A DNA stretch of 64,000 nt from Burkholderiales bacterium (GCA_019751125.1 JAIENU010000022.1:31475-95474), one strand, 5' to 3'. Shown: positions 18,496 to 27,887, numbered from the stretch's first letter. The notes: generated by a model not told the origin, from the letters alone. Made by a program: numbers and translations.

Positions 18496-19236
18496 TCAGG
18501 CCTTGCTGCCGGCGGGGTCCGCGGGATTCCCCCAGTACCCGGTTTCGCTGCCATAACAGGTCGGCGAAGTCCGGGACGCCGAGGGATGGCGGCGCGCGAT
18601 CAATTCTGCAGCCAGTTGTGCGGCCTGTGCCGGCCCCTGCAGGCGTTGCAGCCCCTGCGCGCCGACATGGTGGATGCCGGCCTCGGTGACGATGAAGTCC
18701 ATCGGGATGTCGTAGTCCTGGGGATGGATGGTGTCGATGCGCGACAGCTCGAAGGCGACACCGATCTTCAGCGGCTGCGGCGTGATCGAGGCCAGCGTGC
18801 GGTCGAAATAACCGCCGCCGTAACCCAGCCGATACCCGCGCGAGTCAAAACCCACCGGCGGCATCAGCACCGCCTGCGGCACCACCACACGCGTGCCCTC
18901 CGGCACCGGCAGGTCGAACACGCCCTTGCTGGTGGCAACACCCGGCCACCATTCACGGAACTGCAGCGGCGCCTGCTTTTGCACCACCACCGGCAGCGCC
19001 GCAACGGCACCACCGACACGGAATCTGCGGATCGCGAAGCGGGTGTCGAACTCCCCCTGCATCGGCCAGTAAAAACCGATGCTGAGCGACTTGAGCAGCG
19101 GAAAACCTTCAACCAGTGCATCGGTGATCGCCGCGCTCCATGCGCGATGTTCAGCCGCGGGCACCGCGGCACGGCGCGCAATCAGCGTATTGCGCTGCGA
19201 CTTGCGCCAAGCTTTGAGTTCAGCAGCATCGTTCAT
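18496..19236 (-). CDS. 5-formyltetrahydrofolate cyclo-ligase
   Basis: 246 residues. It converts 5-formyl-THF to 5,10-methenyl-THF with ATP. Signatures are WRKSQRNTLIARRAAVP at the N-terminus, FYWPMQGEFDTR and the nucleotide-binding block LGYGGGYFDRTLA. A C-terminal extension (about 205-246, rich in Ser, Pro and Gly) goes beyond the usual domain. It is convergent with the rnk-like gene. Confidence 0.92.
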   Translation of the reverse strand: MNDAAELKAWRKSQRNTLIARRAAVPAAEHRAWSAAITDALVEGFPLLKSLSIGFYWPMQGEFDTRFAIRRFRVGGAVAALPVVVQKQAPLQFREWWPGVATSKGVFDLPVPEGTRVVVPQAVLMPPVGFDSRGYRLGYGGGYFDRTLASITPQPLKIGVAFELSRIDTIHPQDYDIPMDFIVTEAGIHHVGAQGLQRLQGPAQAAQLAAELIARRHPSASRTSPTCYGSETGYWGNPADPAGSKA

Positions 19237-19300
19237 GCTTCAACAATAACACCGACTGCAGCGCGGCGCAGGCGGACACCGTGCTAACCTCACCCTCATC

Positions 19301-20101
19301 ATGAATATCCCGCCACATCCGCAGGGTTTTTTGCGCATTGTTACGGCCCTGCTGATGGCCGCGGGGCTTGCCGGCGCAATTACACCGGCCACGGCCGCGA
19401 CGCCCGCCGAACGCTACACCCAGTTCTGCGCGATGTGCCACCTGCCCGGTGTTCACGGCGCACCCAAGGTCGGCCGCCACGATGACTGGCTGCCAAGGTT
19501 GAAACCGGGCCTGAACATGGTCTATCGCAATGCCGTCGAAGGCATGCCCAATACCGCGATGCTGGCGCGGGGCGGCGCCGATCTTTCCGAAGCCGAGGTG
19601 CGGGCCGTGGTGGATTTCATGCTCGCGGCAAGCGCGCTGCCGGCTTCGGCGCTGCGCAATGCCGCGCGTTACGACAGGTTCGGCCTCAGCGACCGCGATT
19701 TCATCCGCCGCGACACCAGCCGCGACGGCTTCCTGTCACGCAGCGAGGTTTCCGCGGATCCGCTGCTGCTGAAGAATTTCTCGCGCTTCGACAGCAATCG
19801 CGATGGCCGCCTGAGTGAAACCGAATACCGCAATGCCGAAACCGCGCTCGAACGCGAGCGCATCGCCGCAAACGTGGACGACGCCACCCTGACCGCTGCG
19901 GTGAAACAGGCGCTGGCCGCGGTCAGGGGCATCGATTTCGAATACGTGAAATTCGACGTCAGCGGCGGCGAGCTGACGGTGAAGGGAATCGTCGGCCACG
20001 CCGAAGTCGCCGTCCGCGCCCAGGATGCGCTGAAACGCATCACCGGCTTGAAACGTATCAGCAACAATCTGGTATCGGGCGACCAGATCAGCTGGGATTG
20101 A
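19301..20101 (+). CDS. Exported cytochrome c with EF-hand pair and BON domain
   Basis: 266 residues. A signal peptide (residues 1-32, RIVTALLMAAGLAGAITPATA) leads into a c-type cytochrome domain with CAMCH heme attachment and a likely distal Met in EGMPNTAML. Two EF-hand loops follow: DTSRDGFLSRSEV and DSNRDGRLSETEY. The C-terminal region (about 190-266) resembles a BON domain (TLTAAVKQALAAVRGIDFEYVKFDVSGGELTVKGIVGH). The combination suggests a calcium-responsive periplasmic electron carrier, which is inference. Start at 19301; upstream Shine-Dalgarno is weak. Confidence 0.82.
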   Translation: MNIPPHPQGFLRIVTALLMAAGLAGAITPATAATPAERYTQFCAMCHLPGVHGAPKVGRHDDWLPRLKPGLNMVYRNAVEGMPNTAMLARGGADLSEAEVRAVVDFMLAASALPASALRNAARYDRFGLSDRDFIRRDTSRDGFLSRSEVSADPLLLKNFSRFDSNRDGRLSETEYRNAETALERERIAANVDDATLTAAVKQALAAVRGIDFEYVKFDVSGGELTVKGIVGHAEVAVRAQDALKRITGLKRISNNLVSGDQISWD

Positions 20102-20154
20102 CCGGACCGGGCTGATCGGACGGTGCCGAGCCCGGTCCCCGCCTTCAGCGTTTC

Positions 20155-21444
20155 TTATTTTGCCTTGTCCTGCGCGATGTCCATGATCATGCGCACGGCA
20201 AGGTACATCCGCGGTTCGATCGATCCGATCAGCACATATTCGGCATCGGTGGTGTGTGCGCCAAAGCCGCGCAGGCCGAAACCTTCCAGCACCGGCGACT
20301 TCTGGCTCAGCGCGGCGAAGGCGGCATCGGTGCCGCCGCCGGTGGGACGGTCGCGCACGATCAGCTTCTGGCCGAGCTCGGTGTAGATTTTCGCGGCATG
20401 CGCGCCGAGTGCACGCGAGGCCTCGGTGGCCTGCAGCGGCGGCCGCCGGCGCTCGAATTCCAGCGTGACCTCGGATTCGGGCAGCAGCTTGTTCTTGATG
20501 CGCTCGCGCAGCGTATTCTCGATGCCGTCGAGGTCGGCAACAATATCCACGCGGATATCGGCCTGGGCCTGGGCTCCGGGCGGGATCATGTTGCGCACCA
20601 CGCCGGCACGCGCCAGCGTCCAGTTGACCTGGGTGCCGACTTCCGGCTTCGACAGGTCGCGCGCCTGCATCACCTGGTGCGCCAGCTCGTACAGCGCGTT
20701 GACGCCGCGCTCCGGCGCCGATCCCGCATGGGAACCGCGCCCGCGTACATTGATCGTCGCCGCACCGATGCCGCTGGTGGCGAGCCGGATCTGGTCCGCC
20801 GTCGGTCCGCCGCCGCCCTCGAAGGACAGCACTGCATCGTGCTCGGCACCCATTTTGGTGATCAGGTGGCGCGAACCCGGCGAGCTGATTTCCTCGTCGC
20901 CATTGATCAGCACGGTCAGCGTGCCGTAGTCGCGGAAATTCATCGCATTGAGCACGCGAATCGCATGCAGGATCATCGCCACGCCCTGCTTGTCATCGGC
21001 GATGCCGAGACCGTAGGCGCGCTCACCATCCACCTTGAACGGCTGCTGCGCCAGCATGCCGCGCGGATACACCGTATCCATATGCGCCAGCAGCAGGATC
21101 TTGCGCGTGCCCTTGCCGGTGAATATCGCACGCACCGTCTTGCCGGGTTTGTCCGGCGTGTCGAACATCTTGTAGATGTCGGCGCCTGCCTCGATGTATT
21201 CGACCTTGCCGCCCAGCGCCTGCAGCCGCTGTCCGATCAGCGCCGCGATGCGGTCAAGGCCCTCGCGGTCGGCACTGCCCGATTCGATCTCGACCAACGC
21301 CTTCATGGTGTCGAGCATCGGCGCCTTTTCCTTCGCCACCAGCGCCTGCACCTCCGGCATCGGCTGTGCCGGGGCCATCGCCGCCATCCCCAGTCCCGCC
21401 AACACCAGCAAGATCCTGCACAACCGGCTCATGCTTTGACTCAT
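20155..21444 (-). CDS. M20 family metallopeptidase, glutamate carboxypeptidase-like, exported
   Basis: About 429 residues with a signal peptide (CRILLVLAGLGMAAMAPAQP). The di-zinc M20 site shows in LLAHMDTVYPRG, LGIADDKQGVAMIL, NGDEEISSPGSRHLI (Glu-Glu) and the late RPTGGGTDAAF. The sequence most resembles carboxypeptidase G2-type enzymes that remove C-terminal glutamate. Starts at 21450 (GTG), 21447 and 21444 (ATG) are all in frame; the GGGGAG Shine-Dalgarno best fits 21444. It is downstream of the histidine kinase, separated by an AT-rich dispersed element. Confidence 0.9.
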   Translation of the reverse strand: MSQSMSRLCRILLVLAGLGMAAMAPAQPMPEVQALVAKEKAPMLDTMKALVEIESGSADREGLDRIAALIGQRLQALGGKVEYIEAGADIYKMFDTPDKPGKTVRAIFTGKGTRKILLLAHMDTVYPRGMLAQQPFKVDGERAYGLGIADDKQGVAMILHAIRVLNAMNFRDYGTLTVLINGDEEISSPGSRHLITKMGAEHDAVLSFEGGGGPTADQIRLATSGIGAATINVRGRGSHAGSAPERGVNALYELAHQVMQARDLSKPEVGTQVNWTLARAGVVRNMIPPGAQAQADIRVDIVADLDGIENTLRERIKNKLLPESEVTLEFERRRPPLQATEASRALGAHAAKIYTELGQKLIVRDRPTGGGTDAAFAALSQKSPVLEGFGLRGFGAHTTDAEYVLIGSIEPRMYLAVRMIMDIAQDKAK

Positions 21445-21469
21445 CATCACTCCCCTCTAACCGCTCTGA

Positions 21470-21497
21470 TTTTTATCAAAAAAACAATGATTTATGC
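21470..21497 (-). repeat. AT-rich dispersed element, copy 4
   Basis: Minus strand CATAAATCATTGTTTTTTTG followed by ATAAAAAT. It begins about 8 bases after the histidine kinase stop and ends about 25 bases before the M20 start. Confidence 0.65.
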
Positions 21498-21504
21498 CAA
21501 CCAC

Positions 21505-24006
21505 TCAAACACCGGCCACCGGCAACTCAAACCAGAATGTCGAACCTTCGCCCTCAATCGAGTCGAAACCGATGCTGCCGTTCATATGCTCGATCAGCGC
21601 CTTGCTGATGGCAAGCCCCAGTCCGGTGCCACCCTTGCGCCGGGTATTCGTATTGTCGGCACGCTCAAAGCGCTGGAAGATGCTGCCGCGGAAATTCTCA
21701 GGTATGCCCGGCCCGTGGTCACGCACCGAAACCCGCACCTTGCCCTCACCCAGCACCAGGCTGACTTCGACATCCGAACCGGCAGGTGAAAACTTCGCAC
21801 CATTTGAAATCAGGTTGGTCAGCACCTGCATCAGCCGGTCGGCATCGACCGCGACATTGCAGTCCGCCCCCGGCAGCAGCTTCAGCGTCACATTGTGCAT
21901 GCCGGCATAGGGCTGGTTGATGCGCACCGCCTTGTCGAGGATCGCGCGCAGTGGCATCGGACGCAGGTCGACGGTCATCTGGCCCGAGCTGATCTTCTCG
22001 ATGTCGAGCACGTCGTTGATCAGCGCTGCAAGGCGTTCGCTGTTCTGCATCGCCATGTCGAGGAAGCCGGCGGTTTCGGCATCGATGTCGGTGGCGGTCT
22101 CGCGCACCAGGCCCAGCGCGCCGATGATCGCGGTCAGCGGTGTGCGCAGTTCGTGGCTGACGGTGGCGATGAACTCGTTTTTCAGGCGTTCGACCTCCTT
22201 GCCTTCGGTGATGTCGGCATTGGTGCCGACCAGGCGCAGCCCGCGGCCCGCGGCATCCCGCTCGGTGACCTTGGCGCGGCTGAGCATCCAGCGCCACTCG
22301 CCCTTCGGCGTGCGCACCCGGTGCTGCACCTCGTAAAACCGCAACTCGCCTTTCAGCACCTGGGTCAGCACGCGCAGCAGCCTGGGCAGATCATCGGGAT
22401 GCACCATCGCCTGCAGTGCTTCGACGCTGATCACGGTCTCGGCTTTTTTGCCGCCCATCATCAACTGCCATTGTTCGGACAGGCGCACCTCACCCGAGCG
22501 GATATCCCAGTCAAACAGTGCGAGGTTGGAACCCTCCAGCGCCAGCTCCAGCCGTTCGCGGCTTTTCAGGATGGCATCGGTGTACTGGCGGCGTTCGGTG
22601 ACATCCTCGACCAGGCCGACATAACCGGCAAAACGCCCCTCGTCGAGGATCTTTGCCGCCTTGATCACGATCCACGCCTCGGGCCTGCCCGCCGGCACGA
22701 TGCGGCAGGTCACGCTGAATTCCTCCTTCAGGTTCGACAGCGCAGAAGCCCAGGCGAGGATGATTTCATTGCGCTCGTCCGGATGGATCAGCTGCTGCCA
22801 GCCTTCGCCGAGCAGTTCAGCCGCCGGCAGGCCGCCCAGCGCCTCGAGCCGCGGATTGACGTAGGTCCAGTGGCCGGCATCATCCCCCCTGAAAATGCCC
22901 AGCGGCGATGCATCACTCATCGCCTGCCATTCCGCTTCGCGTCGGCGTACCGCCTGGGTCATCCTGCCGGCCAGCGACACGGCGCGGCTGCGGGTATTCC
23001 ACAACGACCACAACATCGCAAACAGCAGCATGTGCATCGCCACGCCGCCCAGCAGCACGATGCGCGGCGTGATGTCGTCTACCCCCTCCTCGAAGGCGCT
23101 AGTCGATTCCATCTGCAACACCCAGACCTGGCCCAGCACATTCAGGTTGGCCGCCCACTGGAAGCGCCCCTTGTGCAGCGGATCGACGTTGTCGAACAGC
23201 AGATTATCGGCGGCGGCCCGCCCGTCATACAGGCGCATCGCGACCTCGCTCTGGTCGCCGATGAGCTTGCGCATCAGGTCGCGGCTGCGGAAATGCGCGA
23301 ACACGAATCCGGTCACCGCGCTGCGGCGCTGCTCGGCGGTTTCCGGCGATTTGGTCTGGTGAAAAATCGGCATGTACATCACCACCCCGGGCTGCACATC
23401 ACCGTCGGTCTCCTGCACCAGACGCACCTTGCGCGTGATCGCCGGCTGGCCGGTCAACATTGCACGCTCCTGCGCGTCGCTGCGTATGTCATCCGAAGCC
23501 GCATCAAAACCGAAGGCGCGCAGGTTACGCCCCGAAAACGGCTCGATATAGGCGTTGGGCACATGATAGTCACGCACACCCGGCGGGGTGATCTGGTATC
23601 CGGGAAAACCCTCGGTGCGGATGCGGCGTACAAAAGATTCCACCTCGCTCTGGCGCAGCCGCGGCGCATAACCGATGGCCTGAATGCCGGGATAGTAATT
23701 CTCGAGCTTCAGGCTCTCGTAATAGGCGCGCCACTCGTTGCGGTCTACCGCCTCCGATGCGGCAAACAACCCGCTGGCGCCACGCAGCACCTGCTCGTAA
23801 TCGAGCAGGCGACCGGCGATGGCGTCACGGATGCGCGAGGCGCGGGCCTCGAAGCTGGCATTGGCCTTGGCCTCGACCGCGTCGAGCTGCACCTGCCAGG
23901 CCTGCAGCACCACAACTGCCGGCAGCACGATCGCCACCAGCAGTGCCAGCAGGTTGTAAATCGTGTCACGCAGCGCTGCAAGACGGCGGGTCATGGCCTT
24001 GATCAT
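21505..24006 (-). CDS. CHASE-PAS-PAS sensor histidine kinase
   Basis: About 833 residues. TM1 (about 14-35) precedes a periplasmic CHASE domain (EQVLRGASGLFAASEAVDRNEW, YPGIQAIGYAPRL), then TM2 near 330. Two PAS domains with PAC tails follow (SDASPLGIFRGDDAGHWTYV; SRERLELALEGSNLALFDWD). HisKA carries the phospho-acceptor in FIATVSHELRTPLTAIIGAL. HATPase motifs are NLISNGAKFSP, VRDHGPGIP, RRKGGTGLGLAISK. The ATG at 24006 overlaps the glycosyltransferase stop (ATGA), so the kinase is co-translated with the polysaccharide genes. Its partner is plausibly the single-domain receiver at the head of the operon. The ligand is unknown. Confidence 0.92.
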   Translation of the reverse strand: MIKAMTRRLAALRDTIYNLLALLVAIVLPAVVVLQAWQVQLDAVEAKANASFEARASRIRDAIAGRLLDYEQVLRGASGLFAASEAVDRNEWRAYYESLKLENYYPGIQAIGYAPRLRQSEVESFVRRIRTEGFPGYQITPPGVRDYHVPNAYIEPFSGRNLRAFGFDAASDDIRSDAQERAMLTGQPAITRKVRLVQETDGDVQPGVVMYMPIFHQTKSPETAEQRRSAVTGFVFAHFRSRDLMRKLIGDQSEVAMRLYDGRAAADNLLFDNVDPLHKGRFQWAANLNVLGQVWVLQMESTSAFEEGVDDITPRIVLLGGVAMHMLLFAMLWSLWNTRSRAVSLAGRMTQAVRRREAEWQAMSDASPLGIFRGDDAGHWTYVNPRLEALGGLPAAELLGEGWQQLIHPDERNEIILAWASALSNLKEEFSVTCRIVPAGRPEAWIVIKAAKILDEGRFAGYVGLVEDVTERRQYTDAILKSRERLELALEGSNLALFDWDIRSGEVRLSEQWQLMMGGKKAETVISVEALQAMVHPDDLPRLLRVLTQVLKGELRFYEVQHRVRTPKGEWRWMLSRAKVTERDAAGRGLRLVGTNADITEGKEVERLKNEFIATVSHELRTPLTAIIGALGLVRETATDIDAETAGFLDMAMQNSERLAALINDVLDIEKISSGQMTVDLRPMPLRAILDKAVRINQPYAGMHNVTLKLLPGADCNVAVDADRLMQVLTNLISNGAKFSPAGSDVEVSLVLGEGKVRVSVRDHGPGIPENFRGSIFQRFERADNTNTRRKGGTGLGLAISKALIEHMNGSIGFDSIEGEGSTFWFELPVAGV

Positions 24007-25439
24007 GGATTGCCTCCGCCGGTCTGCCAGCTGGCCTTGCGCGTCATCTCGCCCCAGCGTGCCTTGGAACCTGTCATCCACAACAGCAGCCCCCACAGCC
24101 GCCACAGCGAATTGAGCTGACGGTAGCCGAAGTTCTCCAGGATCACCACCACCAGCAACACCGCAATCTGCCCGGGCTTGGGATAAATATGAAAGGAAAT
24201 TTCCTCCAGCAGCAGCGAGCTCACCGACAGCACCAGCCCGAAGCCGAAGGCGACCAGGATAAACGTCCAGAACGCCTCCCCCGAGACCATGCCGAGCAGC
24301 CAGGCACTGATCATGAAGGCGTAACCGGCAACCTCGATCAGCGGCCCCAGCCACTCGAATATCGCCATGAACGGGAACGCCAGCCACCCGGCGGCGCCGC
24401 CGCGCGGATGGAACAGCAGCCCGAGATTCATCGTCAGGCTCTCGGACAGGCCGCGCTGCCAGCGCACGCGCTGGTTCTTCAGCACCCGCAGCGACTCCGG
24501 CGCCTCGGTCCAGCAGATCGGATCGGGCACAAAAACGATGCGGTATGGCGTGCCGCGGGCGCGGAACAGCCGGTGCAGGCGCACCACCAGCTCCATGTCC
24601 TCGCCCACCGTGTCGTGGCGGTAACCGCCGGCCTCGACCACCACTTCCTTGCGGAAAATGCCGAAGGCACCGGAAATGATCAGCACCGCGTTCAGCGGCG
24701 ACCAGCCGAGCCGGCCGAACAGGAAGGCGCGCAGGTATTCAACAATCTGCAGCAACGCCAGCGGATTGCGCGGCAGCCCGACAGAGGTCAGGAACCCGCT
24801 GTCGACGGTGCAGCCGTTGGCAATCCTCACCGTGCCGCCGGAGGCGATGGTGCGCGGATCCTCTAGGAAGGGTTCGATCACCCGGCGCAGGCTGTCGCGC
24901 TCGAGTACCGAATCGGCATCAACGCCGCAGAACAGCGGGTAACGCGCGGCATTGATGCCTGCATTCAGCGCATCGGCCTTGCCGCCGTTTTCCTTGTCGA
25001 TCACGCGCAGCGTCGGGTAGGTCGCCGAACGGTAGATGCCGCGCACGGTTTTGGTCCTCAGGCGCTGCCACGAGGCTTCGGGAAAGGGCAGCAGCGAGAA
25101 CTCGCGCTGCAGCGCGGCCATGGTGCCGTCCTTCGATCCGTCGTTGATCACCACCACCTCGTACTCGGGGTAGTTCAGCTGCAGCATCGAGCGCACCGAA
25201 CCGGCGATGGTCGCCTCCTCGTTGTACGCCGGCACCAGCACCGACACCGGCGGCTCGAAGCCGGACACGCTGCGCGGCAGGTCATCAAGGCTGTGCATCT
25301 CCACATAACGCTTCAGGCTGCCCAGCGACAGCAGGTTGAGCAGCATGTAACCGGAATTGATGCCGATGAAATAGAGCAGGAAAAACCACTGGGCAAAGCT
25401 CACCCAGTCCCATTGCGGCCAGCCGTCGAAAAAGCTCAT
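24003..25439 (-). CDS. Family 2 processive glycosyltransferase, membrane-bound
   Basis: About 478 residues from the ATG at 25439, which overlaps the stop of the HEAT gene (ATGA). One N-terminal membrane segment precedes the GT2 domain: PPVSVLVPAYNEEATI, VVVINDGSKDGT, NGGKADALNAGI, the metal-binding DADSV, the acceptor region HDTVGEDMELVVRL, and the processive signature QRVRWQRGL (QxxRW). Several C-terminal membrane segments follow. This is the layout of hyaluronan/PNAG/cellulose-type synthases, so it probably polymerises and translocates a beta-linked polysaccharide. Sugar unknown. Confidence 0.92.
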   Translation of the reverse strand: MSFFDGWPQWDWVSFAQWFFLLYFIGINSGYMLLNLLSLGSLKRYVEMHSLDDLPRSVSGFEPPVSVLVPAYNEEATIAGSVRSMLQLNYPEYEVVVINDGSKDGTMAALQREFSLLPFPEASWQRLRTKTVRGIYRSATYPTLRVIDKENGGKADALNAGINAARYPLFCGVDADSVLERDSLRRVIEPFLEDPRTIASGGTVRIANGCTVDSGFLTSVGLPRNPLALLQIVEYLRAFLFGRLGWSPLNAVLIISGAFGIFRKEVVVEAGGYRHDTVGEDMELVVRLHRLFRARGTPYRIVFVPDPICWTEAPESLRVLKNQRVRWQRGLSESLTMNLGLLFHPRGGAAGWLAFPFMAIFEWLGPLIEVAGYAFMISAWLLGMVSGEAFWTFILVAFGFGLVLSVSSLLLEEISFHIYPKPGQIAVLLVVVILENFGYRQLNSLWRLWGLLLWMTGSKARWGEMTRKASWQTGGGNP

Positions 25440-26587
25440 GCCCTCGCCTCCGCAATTGCCTCGCCGAGCATGTCGGCGGCGAAACGGTCGCTCAGCGTGC
25501 CGCGCACCTTGTCCAGATCCTCGAGCCGCGCGCCGGGCAGCGTGATCAGCGCGCGGGCAGCGTGGTAACGCACCCACCAGTGGGTATCGCAAAGCAGGTC
25601 CATCAGCAGCACGCGGTCCGCCGGCTCGCCGATGCGGCCGAGCACACGCAGCGCCGCGAGCCGCACAAACCACTCGCCGTGGCGGGCCAGCGCGCGCACG
25701 ATGTCGAGGTCACGCGGATCCTGGGTCAGGCGCAGCGCGGCAGCGATCACCTCCGGCTCGTCCGACTCCCGGGCGATGCGCCCGGCGAGCGGCGCAACAC
25801 GCTCGGTGTGCGCGACCTCCATCATCTGCAGCAGCCGCACCACTTCGCGTTTGCCGCCCTCGACCCGTGATGCCGCCTCGGTGGCGGCGATCAACGGCTG
25901 GGTGCAGCGGTCGGGGCCGGCTTCGCGCAGCATTGCCACCACCCGCGCCAGCGGCCAGTCCTCGCGTGAGGCCATCACCGTCACCAGCCAGGCCAGTGTT
26001 GCCGCGGCATCGATGTCGAGCAGCGCGCGGGCCGCCGCCAGCGACAGCATCGGCGAGCGGTCGGACACCAGCGCGCGCAGCTCATGCCACTGCGTGCGGT
26101 CACCGAGATGGCCCAGTGTCACCACGCCGATCAGGCGCTGGCGCAGATCGCCGGACCGCATCAGGTCACGCGCAACCTCTTCGAGGTGCATGCGCTCAGC
26201 CAGTGTTTCCAGGTTGCGCCTGGCGGCGCCGACCAGCGATTCGTGGTGGTAGTTCCAGTGCTTCAGGAAGTGATATCGCATCTCGCGCGGCACCTCGGGC
26301 AGACGCTCGGGCACGCCGAACACGCATTCGGCGAGCAGCGGTTTCCAGCGCGCCTCATGAAAACGCTCGCGGCGCTGCCGTGCCAGCAGGCGCATGCGCA
26401 GCGCAAACACCGAGAGCAGCATCAGGAAGGAACAGGCAATGATGATCAACCCGGTCTGGAACACCAGGGCCAGCAGCGGATCCTGGGGCAGCCAGCCGGC
26501 GGCTGCGGCAGATTCAGGAATCCGTGAAAGATTGAAGTCCAGACGCAGCAAAGCCGAAGGTAAACCCAAAGGAAAACCCGGAGTCAA
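25436..26587 (-). CDS. HEAT-repeat membrane protein
   Basis: 383 residues. One membrane segment near residues 42-62 (VFQTGLIIIACSFLMLLSVFAL) is followed by tandem helical repeats of HEAT type (LRQRLIGVVTLGHLGDRTQWHELRALVSDRSPMLSLAAARALLDID; FVRLAALRVLGRIGEPADRVLLMDLLCDTHWWVRYHAARALI). Such proteins act as scaffolds; here it probably sits on the inner membrane beside the synthase. The start at 26587 is a TTG with no good Shine-Dalgarno, so the true start may be a little downstream, for example the GTG just before the membrane segment. Its stop overlaps the GT start. Confidence 0.78.
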   Translation of the reverse strand: MTPGFPLGLPSALLRLDFNLSRIPESAAAAGWLPQDPLLALVFQTGLIIIACSFLMLLSVFALRMRLLARQRRERFHEARWKPLLAECVFGVPERLPEVPREMRYHFLKHWNYHHESLVGAARRNLETLAERMHLEEVARDLMRSGDLRQRLIGVVTLGHLGDRTQWHELRALVSDRSPMLSLAAARALLDIDAAATLAWLVTVMASREDWPLARVVAMLREAGPDRCTQPLIAATEAASRVEGGKREVVRLLQMMEVAHTERVAPLAGRIARESDEPEVIAAALRLTQDPRDLDIVRALARHGEWFVRLAALRVLGRIGEPADRVLLMDLLCDTHWWVRYHAARALITLPGARLEDLDKVRGTLSDRFAADMLGEAIAEARA

Positions 26588-26606
26588 GAGAGAATACGGC
26601 AGGAAC

Positions 26607-27428
26607 TCAGAAGCTGTGGCGGAGGCCCAGCCTCAATCCCTGCCGGCGATAAAGACTGCCCTGCTCGTGCCGCACGCCGTCATAAGTCAGCGCCCAGGAC
26701 TGGTTGAGCCAGTGCTGCCCGCCCAGCGTCCAGTTCTCGACATCAGTGCTGATCACGCCGCGCGGCGGACCTACGTTCTCGACCTCGCGGCCGTTCGAAT
26801 ACGACAACCCGAAGGTGCTGCGATCGGTGTAGTAATAGTTGAACTGGAAACGGTGGGCGGAAGCCGACGACGCACCTTCAGGACGCCCCGAGTACAGTGT
26901 GTAGGCACCGCGGAAATTGCCCCAGTAACGCTCGGCCATCAACGACACCACCTGGCTGGAGATCACGGTGTATTCGGAATGGCGCAGCCCGAGGCCGACA
27001 TTCCAGCCGCCGGGCAACGTTTTCTGCACCTGTCCGTAGACCGAGTTTTTCGACAGCACGTTGTGGGTCTGGCTGATGCTGCCCTCGATCACGCCGCTCC
27101 AGGTCGCCGCAATCGGAAAATAAAGACCGGCATGCGCCTCGCTGTCGTCAAGGCCGAAGCGCCGGGTCTCGCGCAGGCCGCCATAGACGGTGAGCCGGTC
27201 GCCGAGCCCGGCACTGCCCAGCAGGTAGCTGCTGGTCCAGTCCGCATTGTTGTTGGTCAGCGACTCACGGCTGTGGCCAACCTCAAGCGCCGGGCGCGCC
27301 ACGCGCGATCCTTCGGCCTGGGCCAGCAAAGGCGCCGGCGCCAGACTGCACAGCAGGCCGCACAGCAGCGTGATCCCGCCCGCGAACGAAGCCCTGCCGG
27401 TGACCGCCATGTTGTCAGAGGTGTCCAT
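26607..27428 (-). CDS. YaiO-family outer membrane beta-barrel protein
   Basis: About 273 residues. A signal peptide (about 12-38, GGITLLCGLLCSLAPAPLLAQA) precedes alternating amphipathic strands ending in Phe (QGLRLGLRHSF), as expected for an outer-membrane barrel. It matches the YaiO pattern (LEVGHSRESLTNNNADWTSSYL, QVQKTLPGGWNVGLGLRHSEY, HWLNQSWALTYDGVRH). YaiO in E. coli is encoded beside a glycosyltransferase and a deacetylase, paralleling this locus. The ATG at 27428 overlaps the receiver stop. Confidence 0.82.
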   Translation of the reverse strand: MDTSDNMAVTGRASFAGGITLLCGLLCSLAPAPLLAQAEGSRVARPALEVGHSRESLTNNNADWTSSYLLGSAGLGDRLTVYGGLRETRRFGLDDSEAHAGLYFPIAATWSGVIEGSISQTHNVLSKNSVYGQVQKTLPGGWNVGLGLRHSEYTVISSQVVSLMAERYWGNFRGAYTLYSGRPEGASSASAHRFQFNYYYTDRSTFGLSYSNGREVENVGPPRGVISTDVENWTLGGQHWLNQSWALTYDGVRHEQGSLYRRQGLRLGLRHSF

Positions 27429-27832
27429 CACGCCGCCCCCTTCACCAGCCGCTTCACCCGCGCGCGCAGTTCCTCGGGCTTGAACGGCTTGATCATGTAA
27501 TCCGAAGCGCCGGCATCCAGCGCACGCACGATGTCTTTTTCCTGTGATTTCGCGGTCAGCATGATCACCGGCACCGCATTCCACTCCGGTCGGGCACGGA
27601 TTTCCGAGAGCAGCAGATAACCATCGACAAAGGGCAGCATCACGTCGAGCATGACCAGCGCCGGCGGCGGCATTGTTGCAATCAGTGCCTGCGCCGCACG
27701 GCCATCATTCGCGACTTCGACCACGAAGCCCTCGCGCGACAGGATGAAGCGCAGCAGATAGGCAATCTGCTCCTCATCCTCGACGATCAGGGCCTGGCGG
27801 GTTTCAGAGGCTGCAGGGGCTGGACTGGACAT
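27428..27832 (-). CDS. Single-domain response regulator
   Basis: 134 residues consisting of a receiver domain only. The acidic pocket is in IVEDEEQI, the phospho-acceptor Asp in VMLDVMLPFVDG, the Thr in IMLTAK, and the Lys in YMIKPFKPEEL. There is no output domain, so it must act by protein contact, for example on the synthase or scaffold. It is the first gene of the five-gene operon ending in the histidine kinase, its likely phosphodonor. Confidence 0.9.
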   Translation of the reverse strand: MSSPAPAASETRQALIVEDEEQIAYLLRFILSREGFVVEVANDGRAAQALIATMPPPALVMLDVMLPFVDGYLLLSEIRARPEWNAVPVIMLTAKSQEKDIVRALDAGASDYMIKPFKPEELRARVKRLVKGAA

Positions 27833-27864
27833 GACGTCAACGCGACCGGAATGTGAACGGGAAT

Positions 27865-27887
27865 CCGAGCAACTACAATGACTTAGA
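27865..27887 (-). repeat. Half-match to the AT-rich element before the response regulator
   Basis: Minus strand CTAAGTCATTGTAGTTGCTC in the divergent gap. The 11 bases TAAGTCATTGT are identical to the left arm of the copy at 55243, but the T-tract and right arm are missing. It may be a decayed copy or chance. Confidence 0.25.

Noticed and set aside
19237..19300. 6S RNA beside the 5-FTHF cyclo-ligase gene
   Set aside because: The upstream gap is only 64 bases, too short for 6S RNA, and no matching stem is seen.
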